From assembly GCF_038095975.1 (NCBI RefSeq), contig NZ_CP146003.1, forward strand, positions 186,001 through 250,000: a DNA stretch of 64,000 nt. Reading direction: 5' to 3'. The notes under the pieces are model-generated. The model was given only the letters and a program-made list of their open reading frames with translations. It did not search any database and was not told where the DNA came from. A program made the position numbers and the translations under genes. Positions 30,563 to 43,078 of the stretch are shown here, in pieces (the first letter of the stretch is position 1; each line of letters starts with the position of its first letter). The stretch comes from Mesomycoplasma ovipneumoniae (GTDB taxonomy: Bacteria > Bacillota_I > Bacilli_A > Mycoplasmatales > Metamycoplasmataceae).

Positions 30563-33500
30563 CTATTTCTTAATGTAAGCATCAATAAATGCATCAACTA
30601 TTTCTTGACGAGCAAGAGCAGTTTTACCTTCTGCAAAATCACGATTATCAAAAACAGCTAAAGCTTTCAATGTAATTGTAGATTGAGATTTACCAGAGTC
30701 GATAGTTTGAGGTTGGCCTTCAAACGTTGTCCCTCTTGAAGTTGTTGCAGCTGGTTCAACTGGACCTATTTGAGCTCAATCTAAATTAAAGAAGTTTGGG
30801 TAAGGGGTTCAGATTTTTGAAGGGTTGATATTATAAATAACATCTCCTACTTCTTTGTAATTTTTAGGATCCTGAGTGTTGGAAGAATATAGACTTAAAG
30901 TTATTAAATAAGGTGTTTTTATTATTTCTAATAAAAGATTTGCATCCTCTTCAATTAAATGTTTATTTTTTTCAACATCAACATCTTCTTTTGGTGAGTA
31001 AAAAGATTGACTAAAATAGACGTTATTTGCAGTGTCATTAATTGCTGGCACTGTTGGTTGTGATTTATTATCGTTTACAAAAAATTCAATTTTTTTATAA
31101 AGTATTTTGGTTGATTTATCGTTAGGAAATAAACCAACAGCAGCAGCTGAATCCTGCAAGCGTGAAGATGGTTTGAGAGTTGTTGGTCTATTTTCTGGGG
31201 TTGCATTTGTTCTAGAAATTCCTGATGTAACTAGAACTTGTTGTTTATCAACAATTTTTAATTTATTGGCATAACCACCAAAAAATTGAGTAAAGGCACT
31301 AAATCCGAGACTTCTGTCGCCAAAAACCCGAGTGAAGGAAGAATAATTTTCAAATTGTTTATAATCCATTCCGATAACATAAACTGGTTTTTGATTTTTT
31401 TTTGATTCAAGTTTTTGGATAAAAATCCCTTTTCCATCTTTATCCGATAAAAGATAATGCTGTTTTCCATCAGAAATACCTTTTGCACTAAAAGCTAAAT
31501 AAAGCACACCTGAATCGATACGTGAAAATGGTTTTGCAGACACCTTTGGCTTAGCTGCTTCGGTTTTAGTAGCCTCTGCTTTTACGGCTACAGGTTTAGT
31601 GGCTTCTGTTTTTGTAGCCTCAGTTTTTGTTGCTACCGGTTTTGCTGCCTCTGTTTTTGTCGCTTCAGTTTTAGTTGGCTCAACTTTTGTTTCCTCAGTT
31701 TTAGAACCTTCAGGTTGAATACTTTGAAATTTCAAAGGTTTTGTAAGCTCAAGACCATCAGCGGTTCTTCTTGCTTGTTCAGATTGGAAAGCTAGTCCTT
31801 TGTTTTCAGGATCAACTAAATCAACTTTACCAGCTTTTTCGTTAAGTTCTAAACTAATTGGATCTAAAAATAAGGAGGGATTATATTTTTTAATAATGTC
31901 ATAAGCTGATTTTTCAGAGTTAATAACATTATTAACAACAATTTGGGAAGAAGCAAGAACTTTTGAGTTATCATTGGTTGAAACTAATTTAAAGTCAAAA
32001 ACTAATTGGTGATCTTCTTTAACATCAATTTGGTATTCAACTTTTGCATCACTAAGATTATAAATTGAAGCTGTATTTAGTGTTGTCCAAACATTAGTTC
32101 CAATTTTTTGAGCTGGTTCAGGGGTTGAACCGCCACCTGAAGCTGAATCAGTATTTGAGTCACCAGTTGAACCACTACCCCCGCTCGATTCTTCTTCAGC
32201 AAAATTAGAAACATTTACAGATTGTGAGCTAATTGAGCTAGCTTTTGCTTTAGCTTCTTCTATTACTTTTTTAAGTTCTTGCTTTGATTTTGTAATTTCT
32301 TTGCTTGTTGGGAATCTACCATTGTCAAGTAAAAATACTTTTGTAACAACTTCATCGCTAGGATTTTCTAGATTCTCGTTAGCTTTTGCTAGTTCAAAAA
32401 GTTCGTCTACTGTTTCTTTAATTTCATTAGTTGAAAGTGTTCTTGGTCCACTTTGATCTTTGAGACTAAATTCTTGAACTGAATTTACTGATCCAAGAAG
32501 TTGACCTAAGGCTTGCTCGTATTTATTCAAATCAACAACTACATCAAGATAAACGGTTATTTTTTGTTCTAATTCGCTATCTTGACGACTAAAGTTAATA
32601 TCAAATTCAAAGCGAACTTTTTTATCTTTAAGAAGTTTTTGTTGATCAGCTTGGCTAATTTTGGTTGCATCAAAAAGTTTTGGTTCAATTTTGAGATCAA
32701 AAGTCCCGAATTTTGTTCTTGGACTTAATTGGCTTAAGTCAATTTCAAAAAGTTCACTAACTGGTTTTTTAATAATTTCTTCAGTATCTGTTCCTGATTT
32801 TTTATTGTATAAAAAATCAACTAATGTGGTTTTGTCTTTAATTAGTGCATCTTGAAGGACTTCTTTCATTTTAATGTTTCCGCTAAAATGATCTTGAAGT
32901 CAAGTCATAAGAGTTGATTTAAATTCATCAGGATCAATTAAACCACGAATTTCAAGGCTTAATTTTTTAGTTTTGTTATCTTTTTTATTAACTAAATTAA
33001 CATCTAAAAATAATTTTTTATCTTTTTCTGTAAAAGATAATTGGTTTTTTGAGCCAACAACAGCTTCAAGACTATAATCACTATCCAAGAAAATCGGCTC
33101 ATCTAAAGAATTATAAAGACTAAGACTAGCCCCAGAAGTAGCCAGTGAGCTTTCAAGTTTGGAAAAATTATTGATAATACTTGTTGATTTTTGGAAATTT
33201 GTTTTTAGTTTATTTTCAAATTCTTTTTGTAAAAGATTGCTTCTTGAGACATCAATAAAAGATTTTGACTCATCAACTTGAAATTTATCAAGATCACCGC
33301 TGGCTTGATCACTAGCTGCAAAACCTTTGAGTTCAATTTGTTTTGAATAAGTTATTTGTTCTTTTTCTGAACGAGCAAAAACTACAACATTTTTAATTGA
33401 ATTACCTTCAACAACGGCATTTTCAAAATTAAAACTAATTTGATAGTCTTTTGATTTTAGATCGCCAAAATCAAAACCTGAACTTAAATCAAATTGGTAA

Positions 33501-33772
33501 AGTCTACTTTTGGCTGCTGCAAGTGCAGTTTTTGCTGAAATATTAGCAATATTTGGATTTAGTTTTAAATTTGAGACAATTGTACTAAATTGTTCGCTTG
33601 AAACACTACCTGTATTTGCAAGGGCGTGCTCTGTTGGGCTTTCATTTAAAAATGAATAATAAGAATTATTATACGCTTTTAGACCCAGCGGGATCCCAAT
33701 AACAGCGCTTAGTGCAATTGCTGATCCTAAAATTGTTGATACTAATCAAAAAGGCTTTTTTAATAGTTTCAT
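30563..33772 (-). CDS. P102-like adhesin family protein with R1-like pentapeptide repeats
   Basis: 1069 residues, second gene of the minus-strand adhesin operon, 25 bp after the P97-like stop with GGAG upstream of the ATG. An N-terminal anchor (KKPFWLVSTILGSAIALSAV) is followed by an extracellular body. Residues ~695-745 carry about nine tandem pentapeptides of the type (A/T)K(P/T)(V/E)A, the motif of the cilium-binding R1 region of P97. A following domain (GVLYLAFSAKGISDG, HYLLSDKDGKGIFIQK) matches the other P102-like protein in this window. R1-like repeats in the P102-type partner are unexpected. Adherence is inferred from family; no ligand is known. Confidence 0.85.
31540..31690 (-). repeat. 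R1-like pentapeptide repeat array in the P102-like gene
   Basis: Tandem 15-bp units encode TKTEA, AKPVA, TKPVA and VKAEA variants (about nine units). R1 of P97 needs a minimum number of such units for cilium binding and varies between strains by slippage. Confidence 0.8.
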
Positions 33773-33797
33773 TTTTTTCTCCTATTTTGAAAATTAT

Positions 33798-36700
33798 TTA
33801 GCTGCTGCTACTGACAGTCGCTGCTGCTGTTGAGGTGGTTTCAGTTTTACTAATAGTAATTTTAACTCTTAGAGTTGATCTTTTTTGAGGAGTTGCTGTA
33901 GTTCCGGATGATTCTGTACCTGAACTAGAACTAGATTCATCTTTTACTAAAACAAAAAATAGATCTTTAGTAGTTTTGCCAAATGAGTCTGAAATTGATT
34001 CAACTAGGGTTTTATAATTTTTATCTTTAAAATGAGTTTCGAGGTATTCATCAACTCTTTTTCCTAATTCAGGAAGGTAACTTTTAAGGCTTGTGTCTTC
34101 AGTTTTACCTTGGTTTGGAGTACCTTCAGCTTTTTTGCCTTGATTCTGAGCGCCTTCTGCTTTTTTGCCTTGATTCTGAGCTCCTTCAGCCTTTTTACCT
34201 TGATTTTGCGCTCCCTCAGCTTTTTTCCCTTGGTTCTGAGCTCCTTCAACTTTCTTACCTTGATTTTGTGAGCCTTCTGCTCTTGGGAAAGTTAATTTTG
34301 AATAACTGTCTGAGTCAAGACTGGTTTCTCTAAATTGGCTTTGAAGTTTAATAACGGCACTATCTAGTTCATTAATTTCTTTTCTATTTTTATAGACAGT
34401 TTCATCTTCGAGTTCTAGAAATGCTTTTATTTCTGGAGTTTTAACATTTAATATACTTCCATCGTTGGATTCAAGTTTGAAGCTAAATTTAACAGGTAAA
34501 ACTTTCTCTTCTTTTTTGCCTTGGTTTTGAGCTCCTTCAGCTTTTTTGCCTTGATTTTGAGCACCTTCAACTTTCTTGCCTTGGTTTTGAGCACCCTCTG
34601 CTTTTTTACCTTGGTTTTGTGCGCCCTCTGCTTTTTTTCCTTGGTTTTGTGCGCCCTCAGCTTTTTTGCCTTGATCCTGTGCACCTTCAGCTTTTTTCTG
34701 TTCTTCTTCAGTTTTTTCTTTGCTTACTTCTTCAATTTTTTTAGAAAGTCCATCTTTTTCTTCTTCAGCTTCCTTGGTAAATTCAAGTGTATATTTTAAA
34801 TTGTCATCAAGTTTTGCCCAAGACTTAAAGTTGTCAAACTGACCAGCTTTTAGGAAAAATGCTGATAAAACATCGCCAAATTTTTCAAATTTGGCATAAT
34901 TTTCTGTATCAGTTGCAGACCCACTTGTTTCTTTAGTTGTTACTTTTTGAGTTTTTAGAAAGTCAAAAATTGATGAGTCATCCTTTTTACTTTCAAGTTC
35001 AGTTTTAATTTTTGTTGGCAGAACCAAAGTTCCATAAAAACCGATACCTTCGCTGTCTCTTCACAAAGTATTGAATGAAAGTTTTTTGATATCGTCTGAA
35101 GTTGTAGTCAAACTAATTTTATTTGCTTCTTCAAAAATATTGTCTTTAGAATCTAAAAGACTTTGAGGTATTTGACTTGATTCACCAATAAGTCCTCATT
35201 TTTTAGTAAGTTCAAAAAGTGTTTCCAAAAAAGTTTTTCTGTCTTTTGTTAGTAAATCTTGGAAATAACTAGCAACTTGGTGTCCATCACGGAAAAAATT
35301 ACGAGATTCAATACTTGAAACTCCAGCATTTCTAGTTGATTGAGTCCCGTCTTTGGTCATTCTTTTAATATCAGATAAACTTGGGTGTTTAATTTTTCCA
35401 ACTCAAGAATCTAATAAAGAAATATAAGGTCTAAAGTCTAAATCGTAATTACGTTCTAAAATATTGCGAATTTCATTGGTTTTTGGACTGTCTTTAAAAA
35501 GAGCATCAATTTCTTCTTTTGCAACCTTACGTGCAGATGATTTGATTCCTGCACCATATTGGTCAAAAACTGCCTGTTTTTGTTTGTTTTTTTCTCCAAG
35601 TCCTTCTAAAAAGCGTGTTTTAAAAATATCGCTATTTAACTCGCCTAAGTTTTCTAATTGTTTAAGTCCGCTAATCTCAAGAGTTCCAGTTTTTTGACTA
35701 ATTTCGAGTGGAGAATTGCTTGGCATGAAAAATTGGCTATTAACTGAAATTGTATAAGGAATTAAAACTTTAGTTTTATCGCTTTCATCAATTTTTGCTT
35801 CTAATGGATCAAATGAAACTTTAAGAGCTTGACTTGAGTTGTGATTTTTGAACTTTTGACCAAAGTTACCAAAACTAAAAGCAAGTTCTTTGTCTTTTAA
35901 AAGATCTAAAATTTCTGACTTTAGACTCTCAGAGCGCTGAGCTGGATCGCTAAAAAATCCAGATTTAATTTGGGCTAAAAATTCAACAGCCAGTTTGTCG
36001 CCCATTTCTGAATTAAAGTCTGTTTTTGTTAAATTTTTCAAACTTAAATTATCAAAAAAATCTGAATAATTTAAAAAATAAGAACTTTTATCGTTTTTTT
36101 CTAATTTAATTGCATTTACAACAGTAGAAAAACTTGAACTTGAGTCAAGCATTTGTCTAGCGCTTGAAGTAAGATTTGCCTCTAAAAAAAATGAAGGAAC
36201 TTGATTTTGAAGACTAACAAATTGACCGGTTGACTTATCACGGGCAAAATCAAAATTAAAAATTGTATCCATTGAATTTGGAAGTTTATTTTCCTGTGAG
36301 TTTTTGAGGCTAGCTAATAAATTCTTAAGTGAAGGAAAATAAGAGCTAATTTTTTCACCAAATTCTTTTGAGTCTTTTGATTTATTTAGGTCATGTTGAA
36401 AATCAACTGGTCTAATTGTGCTAGGATCTGTTGGATTTGAACTAGCTGAATTTTGATCAGCAAAATTGGCGGTTCTAGCAGAAATTAAATTTTGAACTTG
36501 CTGATTAAGTCTGCTGGTAATTTTTTGTAAGGAAAAATTAAATTCGGCAATTAAAATAGTTGATTCTTTGACAAAAGAAACAACTTGTTCATAAATGTCA
36601 GATTTGGCAACATCGCCATTTTGTAATTTTTGGCTAGCTTGAAATTTAACTTTAAAATTTTGGTTAGCATCATCTGGGAGAATTTCTAGAATTTGGTAAC

Positions 36701-37055
36701 TAATTTTTGCATCAGAAAATTCTGAGTCAGAAAAGTCTAATTTTTCTAAATTCCCACCCTTTTTCTCAAAAAAAGAAAAGGATTCAAGCGCATTTTCGGC
36801 ATTTTTAATTTTGTTGCTTTCATCTAAAAGCGCTGATTTTACGTCTTTATAATCTGAATCAGCATTAAAAGCATTTAAATTAAAGGCCAAATTTGAAACA
36901 CGAGATGCAAACTGATTTACTTGAGTTCTTGGATTTTCAGAATTATATTTTATATTTACTGTAAGACCTATGGTTAGGCCGACAATACCAGCTCCGATAA
37001 GTCCCGAAATCCCCCCTGCTAGCAAAAGGGTTTTGGATTTTGATGATTTATTCAT
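33798..37055 (-). CDS. P97-like cilium adhesin family protein with two R2-like repeat blocks
   Basis: 1085 residues, first gene of the second adhesin operon, open through at least three TGA-Trp codons. One N-terminal anchor (LLLAGGISGLIGAGIVGLTIGL) leads to the surface body. Two blocks of six decapeptides each, KKAEGAQNQG type (residues ~787-848 and ~925-985), match the R2 motif of P97 (KAEGAPNQGK-like). The blocks are separated by about 75 non-repetitive residues. The Ser/Thr-rich tail ends TTSTAAATVSSSS. R2 contributes to heparin binding in P97. The ribosome-binding site is AGGAGG. A T16 tract lies at the promoter. Confidence 0.88.
34101..34283 (-). repeat. R2-like decapeptide block 2 (six units)
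   Basis: Six 30-bp units encode (K/R)(A/V)EG(A/S/T)(Q/P)NQGK. The final unit, KAEGTPNQGK, is closest to the published P97 R2 motif. Confidence 0.85.
34512..34697 (-). repeat. R2-like decapeptide block 1 (six units)
   Basis: Six 30-bp units encode K(A/V)EGAQ(N/D)QGK, near-identical to block 2. It probably arose by duplication of the same unit. Confidence 0.85.
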
Positions 37056-37101
37056 AGAAACCTCCTATGTTGTACTAAAAATAAAAAAATAAATAGTTTA
37101 A

Positions 37102-37174
37102 ATTATAAACTAATTTTATTTTCATAATTATACATAGTAATTATACTAATTTTCAATTAAAAAAAAAAAAAAAA
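37102..37174 (-). promoter_or_regulatory. Promoter region of the second adhesin operon with a T16 tract
   Basis: The minus strand carries TATAAT at 37140-37145, 37127-37132 and 37102-37107. A 16-nt T tract (37159-37174) ends 13 bp before the first of these and so covers the -35 position. The tract touches the left end of element E. Confidence 0.5.
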
Positions 37175-37177
37175 GGA

Positions 37178-37648
37178 GCTGAGTTTGACAGTTTCATGGC
37201 AAAAATTCAATTTTCAGTTGATATAAATATGCAAAAATACCCGTAAATCCGTGTTTTTTGACTAAAACCTTAATCTTTATTATTTTAAAATTAAGATTTT
37301 GCAAAAAAAAAAAAAAATGTTTGGTCTAAAATAAAATTATGTTATAATAAATCTCACTTAAGAATAATTAATAAATTTTGATATTGAATTAAGGAGGAAT
37401 TAGTTATGTTTTTGCTGTAAAAAATCAGAAAATGCGAATTTTCCATTATATTTTTAAATATGATGGTATGCCTTAAATTTGACCGTTTAGAAATCTACAA
37501 ATTTAAGGCTTTTAATTATTGTTCTTTCAAAACTTCATATGTTTTTTTAGGCTCGCTGCAAATAAAAACGAGTTTTCTATTTACATTGAGTTTAAATAGT
37601 AGTTGTATTTTTTATGATTTTTGCTGTTTAGTCCATCAGGGAAGCTCG
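37178..37648 (+). repeat. Repeat element copy E (MITE-like)
   Basis: Left end GCTGAGTTTGACAGTTTCAT; the right end is short and degenerate (CCATCAGGGAAGCTCG). It has an A15 tract, -35 TTGGTC (37321-37326), 16 bp, TATAAT (37343-37348), AAGGAGG, the micro-ORF MFLL-stop (37406-37420) and a perfect stem at 37470-37509. Relative to copies A and B about 100 bp before the right end, including the second hairpin, is deleted. It fills the gap between the divergent adhesin promoter and the gyrB 3' end. Confidence 0.75.
37355..37513 (+). ncRNA. Candidate structured RNA of element E
   Basis: The micro-ORF MFLL precedes a perfect stem GCCTTAAATTTG/CAAATTTAAGGC and TTTT. The loop-closing pair is G-C here and A-T in copies A, B and F, a compensatory double change. 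Confidence 0.45.
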
Positions 37649-37650
37649 TA

Positions 37651-37695
37651 AAAAAAGATAAAAACTAGAAAAATTACTTCTAGCTTTTATTTCTT
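37651..37695 (-). terminator. Terminator after gyrB
   Basis: On the minus strand ATAAAAGCTAGAA pairs with TTCTAGTTTTTAT (one wobble), followed by CTTTTTTT. Confidence 0.75.
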
Positions 37696-37716
37696 TTTTT
37701 GACAATATGCAAAAAA

Positions 37717-39669
<1,953 letters not shown>

Positions 39670-39699
39670 TTACCATAAAAAGCAAAAAATGTAAGTGTT

Positions 39700-39740
39700 T
39701 TAACTTATTTTTTAATTGATAATTTTAAAAAATAAGTTAA
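39700..39740 (-). terminator. 16-bp perfect hairpin between the kinase gene and gyrB
   Basis: TTAACTTATTTTTTAA and TTAAAAAATAAGTTAA flank a 9-nt loop. No T run follows the stem, so termination is probable but not certain. Confidence 0.55.
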
Positions 39741-39816
39741 AAAATAAGAAAAAATACTATCAAAATCAGCTTAAAAATTTAAATTTTTATATAAAAACAG
39801 GTTGGTAAAATTAACT

Positions 39817-40467
39817 CTAAACATACCACTTTTTATTTCAAAAGTCTGTAAAAATCTTGTATAAATATATAAAATCATTGAATTTTTCAGTGTTCAGACC
39901 AAAAAATTCAATGATTTTATCAGCGGAAATTCCTAAATTTAGATGGAAAGAAACATAATCAAAATAAGGGTCATTGTACCTAACTCATTCAAAATCAATA
40001 AAATAAAGATTGGTTTTAGAAACAATAATATTTTTAAACTGTAAATCGTTATGACAAATTACTTGAGGATCAAATTGATATTTTTGAACTAGTTTTTTGT
40101 ATTTTTCATCGTCAATTTCGTCAATTTGTCAATCAAATTTAGTAATTTTTTGATTTTGTTGTTGGTGAAACTTTGAAAGTACAGTGAATAACTTTTCAAT
40201 ATAAAAATCTAAGTTTTCTGAGTCTAAAATTTGTCCTTCAATCCATTTTTTAATGTAATTTCCATTTTGGTAAAAAAGAAAATTTGGATCGTTTTGAATG
40301 AAATTTTCTTCATTTTGTCAATCAACAAAATTATTTTTTGCTATTCGAATTTGTACTTTTTGACCTTGATAAAAAGCAATAAAAGTACAATTGTGCAAGC
40401 CACAATAAATCAAAGTTGGATTTTTTATCAAAGCACTAATATTTTGAGGAAAAACGCTGAAATTCAT
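39817..40467 (-). CDS. LicA/choline-kinase-like small-molecule phosphotransferase
   Basis: 216 residues with several TGA-Trp codons. The protein-kinase-like fold of the APH/ChoK family is marked by the catalytic loop VICHNDLQFKNIIV (Asp as base, Asn for Mg) and YFIDFEWVRYNDPYFDYVSF (DFE metal site). This is shorter than usual (family ~260-300), with a reduced N-lobe but a KVQIRIA strand. Such enzymes phosphorylate choline, ethanolamine or related alcohols for lipid headgroups; the substrate here is unknown. A decayed copy lies 2.6 kb away as part of a tandem duplication. It starts 35 bp after the nuclease stop. Confidence 0.75.
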
Positions 40468-40502
40468 AGGTTTTTTTGATTAATCGAGAAAATTTATCTA
40501 TT

Positions 40503-42308
40503 TTAGTTTTTGTCAGATTCGCTTAATTCAAGGTCGAAATAAACCATTGTATGATCTGAAATTCCCTTAATTCTTTCTATATCTTTTGGATTACGGGATT
40601 TATCTTTTGTTGGTCTCTTATCTTGCTTTCGCATTTCGTCATATTTTTCTAAATCGACTATGTTATTATCGAAAATTGAATACAAGTCGTATTTTTTTGC
40701 ATTTTTTGTATTTTTTGTATTTAAATCACCTTTATAAAAAATTTTGTCATAAGAATTTTTATATTCGCCAAATTTCGAAGATAAAGTTGTTTTTTCATCT
40801 TTATCAAGGAGCAATTTGTATGACTTTAATGTTGACTCAAATAATTTTTCGGTGTTTTTAGTGAGAATATTTGTGTCACCCATAAAAATTATCTCATTGT
40901 TTGGGCCATCTTTTTCGTCGATTTTAGCTAAAACATTGGCTAAATCACGTGCTTCATTTGCTTCTTGATCACCTTGACCAGGAGCTTCAGAATCAACATT
41001 TTCTTTACGTTTATTACTTTTCCCATTATATTTACCTGGGGCATCAAAATGACCAATTGCTAAAGTAAAATCATTTTTAATATTAGTTTTAGTTTTAAAT
41101 TTAACAGCCGCTACTGGTCGAGCCCAGGTCAATTTTGTACCTTCTTGAATTAAGTATGGATTAGATTTTGGCTCAAAATTTATTGTTTCAAGAAGCGAGG
41201 ACTTATATAAAAAAGTATATTTTTCTTGTTGGTTTTCTTTTCCATATTTGTCAGTAGTTATTTGTTTTCAACCAGCAGAAGGGTTTAATTCTTCAAGTAC
41301 GTTTACAATATCACCCCCATCACCAGTTGTAGTAATTTCAGCAAGTCCAACAACATCACTTCCGGAGGAATTTATAATACTAGCAAGAGCATAAGTTTTG
41401 GCGTTATTTGACTTTTTTTTATTTGTGTATTTTAGAATGTTTCAAAAACCTACGCGAATGGATTGATTATTATCTTTTTGCAAATCTTTTTCAGATTCTT
41501 GGCTTTTTTCTGGATTTGGGTCTTGCTTTTTAGTGTCGTCAATCGAGGTTTGTGATTCTTTTTCCAGATTTTTTCCAGATTCTTGGCTTTTTCCTGGGTT
41601 TGGTTTTTGCTTTTGAGCTTCATCAACCGAAGCAGGCGAGTCTTTTTCTACATTTTTTTCAGATTCTGGAGTTTTATCTGGATTTTGGTCTTGCTTTTTA
41701 GTCTCTTCAACCGAAGTGAGAAAATCTTTTTCTACATTTTTTCCAGATTCTGGAGTTTTTTCTTGATTTTGGTCTTGCTTTTTAGTCTCTTCAACCGTAG
41801 CAGACAAGTTTGGTTCTAAATTTTTTTCAGGTTCCTGGCTTTTTACCTGATTTGGCTCTTGCTTTTGAGTTTCTTCAACCGAGGTAGAAAAGTCTTTTTC
41901 TACATTTTCTTCAAGTCCTGAGGATTTTTCCTGATTTTGCTCTTGATTTTGTTCTTGTTTTTTAGTCTCTTCAACTGAAGCTGACAAGTTTGCTTCTACA
42001 TTTTTTTCAGGTTCTTGCGTGTTTTCTTGATTTTGTTCTTGATTTTTAGTCTCTTCAACCGTAGTAGACAAGTCTTTTTCTACATTCTTTTCAGGTTCTT
42101 GCGTGTTTTCTTGATTTTGTTCTTGTTTTTGAGTCTCATCAACCGAAGCAGACAAGTCTTTTCTAGGCGATGTTTGACTACTTTTATTTATAATAACTCC
42201 CTTTCCAGTTTGTTCTCCGGTAGATGTGCTATAAATATAATATCCACCAGCGCCAACAGCTGTGGCCGATCCTGCAAAAAGAAGTGGGAATAAAATAGCT
42301 TTTTTCAT
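40503..42308 (-). CDS. MnuA-like membrane nuclease with eight 28-residue repeats (copy 1)
   Basis: 601 residues. An N-terminal uncleaved signal anchor without lipobox Cys (KAILFPLLFAGSATAVGAGG) is followed by eight imperfect 28-residue repeats (residues ~50-278; core SVEETKKQ-QNQ-PEKNVEK) and then an endonuclease/exonuclease/phosphatase domain: DVVGLAEI, AIGHFDAPG, IIFMGDTNI and the C-terminal GISDHTMVYFDLEL. These give the metal Glu, Asp-x-Asn and Ser-Asp-His residues. Mycoplasma membrane nucleases of this type degrade host DNA, for example in neutrophil nets, and feed nucleotide salvage. The second copy has only one repeat unit. Confidence 0.85.
41472..42161 (-). repeat. Eight tandem 84-bp (28-residue) repeats in nuclease copy 1
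   Basis: Units begin (K/P/A)(D/N)LS-S-EET and end EPEKNVE; the third is 12 bp longer. Charge is strongly Glu/Lys/Gln, suggesting a flexible stalk that lifts the nuclease domain off the membrane. The paralog at 43079-44269 retains one unit. Confidence 0.85.
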
Positions 42309-42325
42309 TTTAGATTAAATTTGTG

Positions 42326-42600
42326 TTAATCAATTTTCCTTTTAGATAATTCAATTAGAGCATCACTAACTTTTTTTAACTCAAATTCGTTTAAAATTTT
42401 TAGTAAATCAGGACAAATTTTGATATTTAAGTTTTCAAAAATATCAAAATTAAATTTGGAACCATAATTTAATCTAATAAAATCTTTAAAAAACACTATT
42501 TTGTCCCTTTTTTCCTCAATTTGTTTTGACAATTTTGCACTAATTTTATCAAGATTTTCTAAAATGTTATCTACATTTTTATATTTTTCTTGTAATTTAT
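42326..42600 (-). pseudogene. Truncated 5'-3' exonuclease gene (3' part only)
   Basis: About 90 C-terminal codons nearly identical to the intact exonuclease at 44286-45176 (SKQIEEKRDKIVFFKDFIRL shared). Similarity stops abruptly at about 42600, where sequence of a kinase copy begins. No start context remains. It is the left-over of a tandem duplication. Confidence 0.85.
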
Positions 42601-42602
42601 TG

Positions 42603-43042
42603 TTTTAGAAACGATAATATTTTTAAACTGTAAATCATTATGACAAATTACTTAAGGATCAAATTGATCTTTTTTTGTATTTTTCATCGTAATTTCGACA
42701 ATTTGTCAATTAAATTTACTAATTTTTTAATTTTTTGTGGTGAAACTTTGAAAGTTTAGTGAATAACTTTTTAATATAAAAATCCAAGTTTTCTGAATCT
42801 AAAATTTGTCCTTCAATCCATTTTTTAATGTAATTTCCCTTTTGGTGCAAAAGAAAATTTGGATCATTTTGAATGAAATTTTTTTTCATTTTGTCAATCA
42901 ACAAAATTATTTTTTGCTATTCGAATTTGCGCTTTTTGGTCTTGATAAAAAGCAATAAAAGCATAATTATGTAAACCACAATAAATTAAGGTTGGATTTT
43001 TTATCAAAGCACTAATATTTGAGGAAAAACGCTGGAATTCAT
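42603..43042 (-). pseudogene. Decayed second copy of the LicA-like kinase gene
   Basis: Closely similar to the first two thirds of the kinase at 39817-40467 (NDPNFLLHQKGNYIKKWIEG matches NDPNFLFYQNGNYIKKWIEG). It has single-base deletions that break the frame, one within the first ten codons, and lacks the 3' third with the catalytic DFE segment. It is joined at 42600 to the exonuclease fragment. Confidence 0.85.
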
Positions 43043-43078
43043 AGGTTTTTTTTGATTAATCGAGAAAAATTATCTATT

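Noticed and set aside
34101-34697. Regularly spaced repeats as a possible CRISPR array
   Set aside because: Units are contiguous multiples of 3 bp in an open frame with no spacers, so they are protein tandem repeats. No cas genes are present.
34448-34799. Lys-rich and Leu/Phe-rich repetitive ORFs overlapping the R2 blocks
   Set aside because: They are shifted or antisense readings of the 30-bp repeats of the P97-like adhesin; the sense frame is continuous over 1085 codons.
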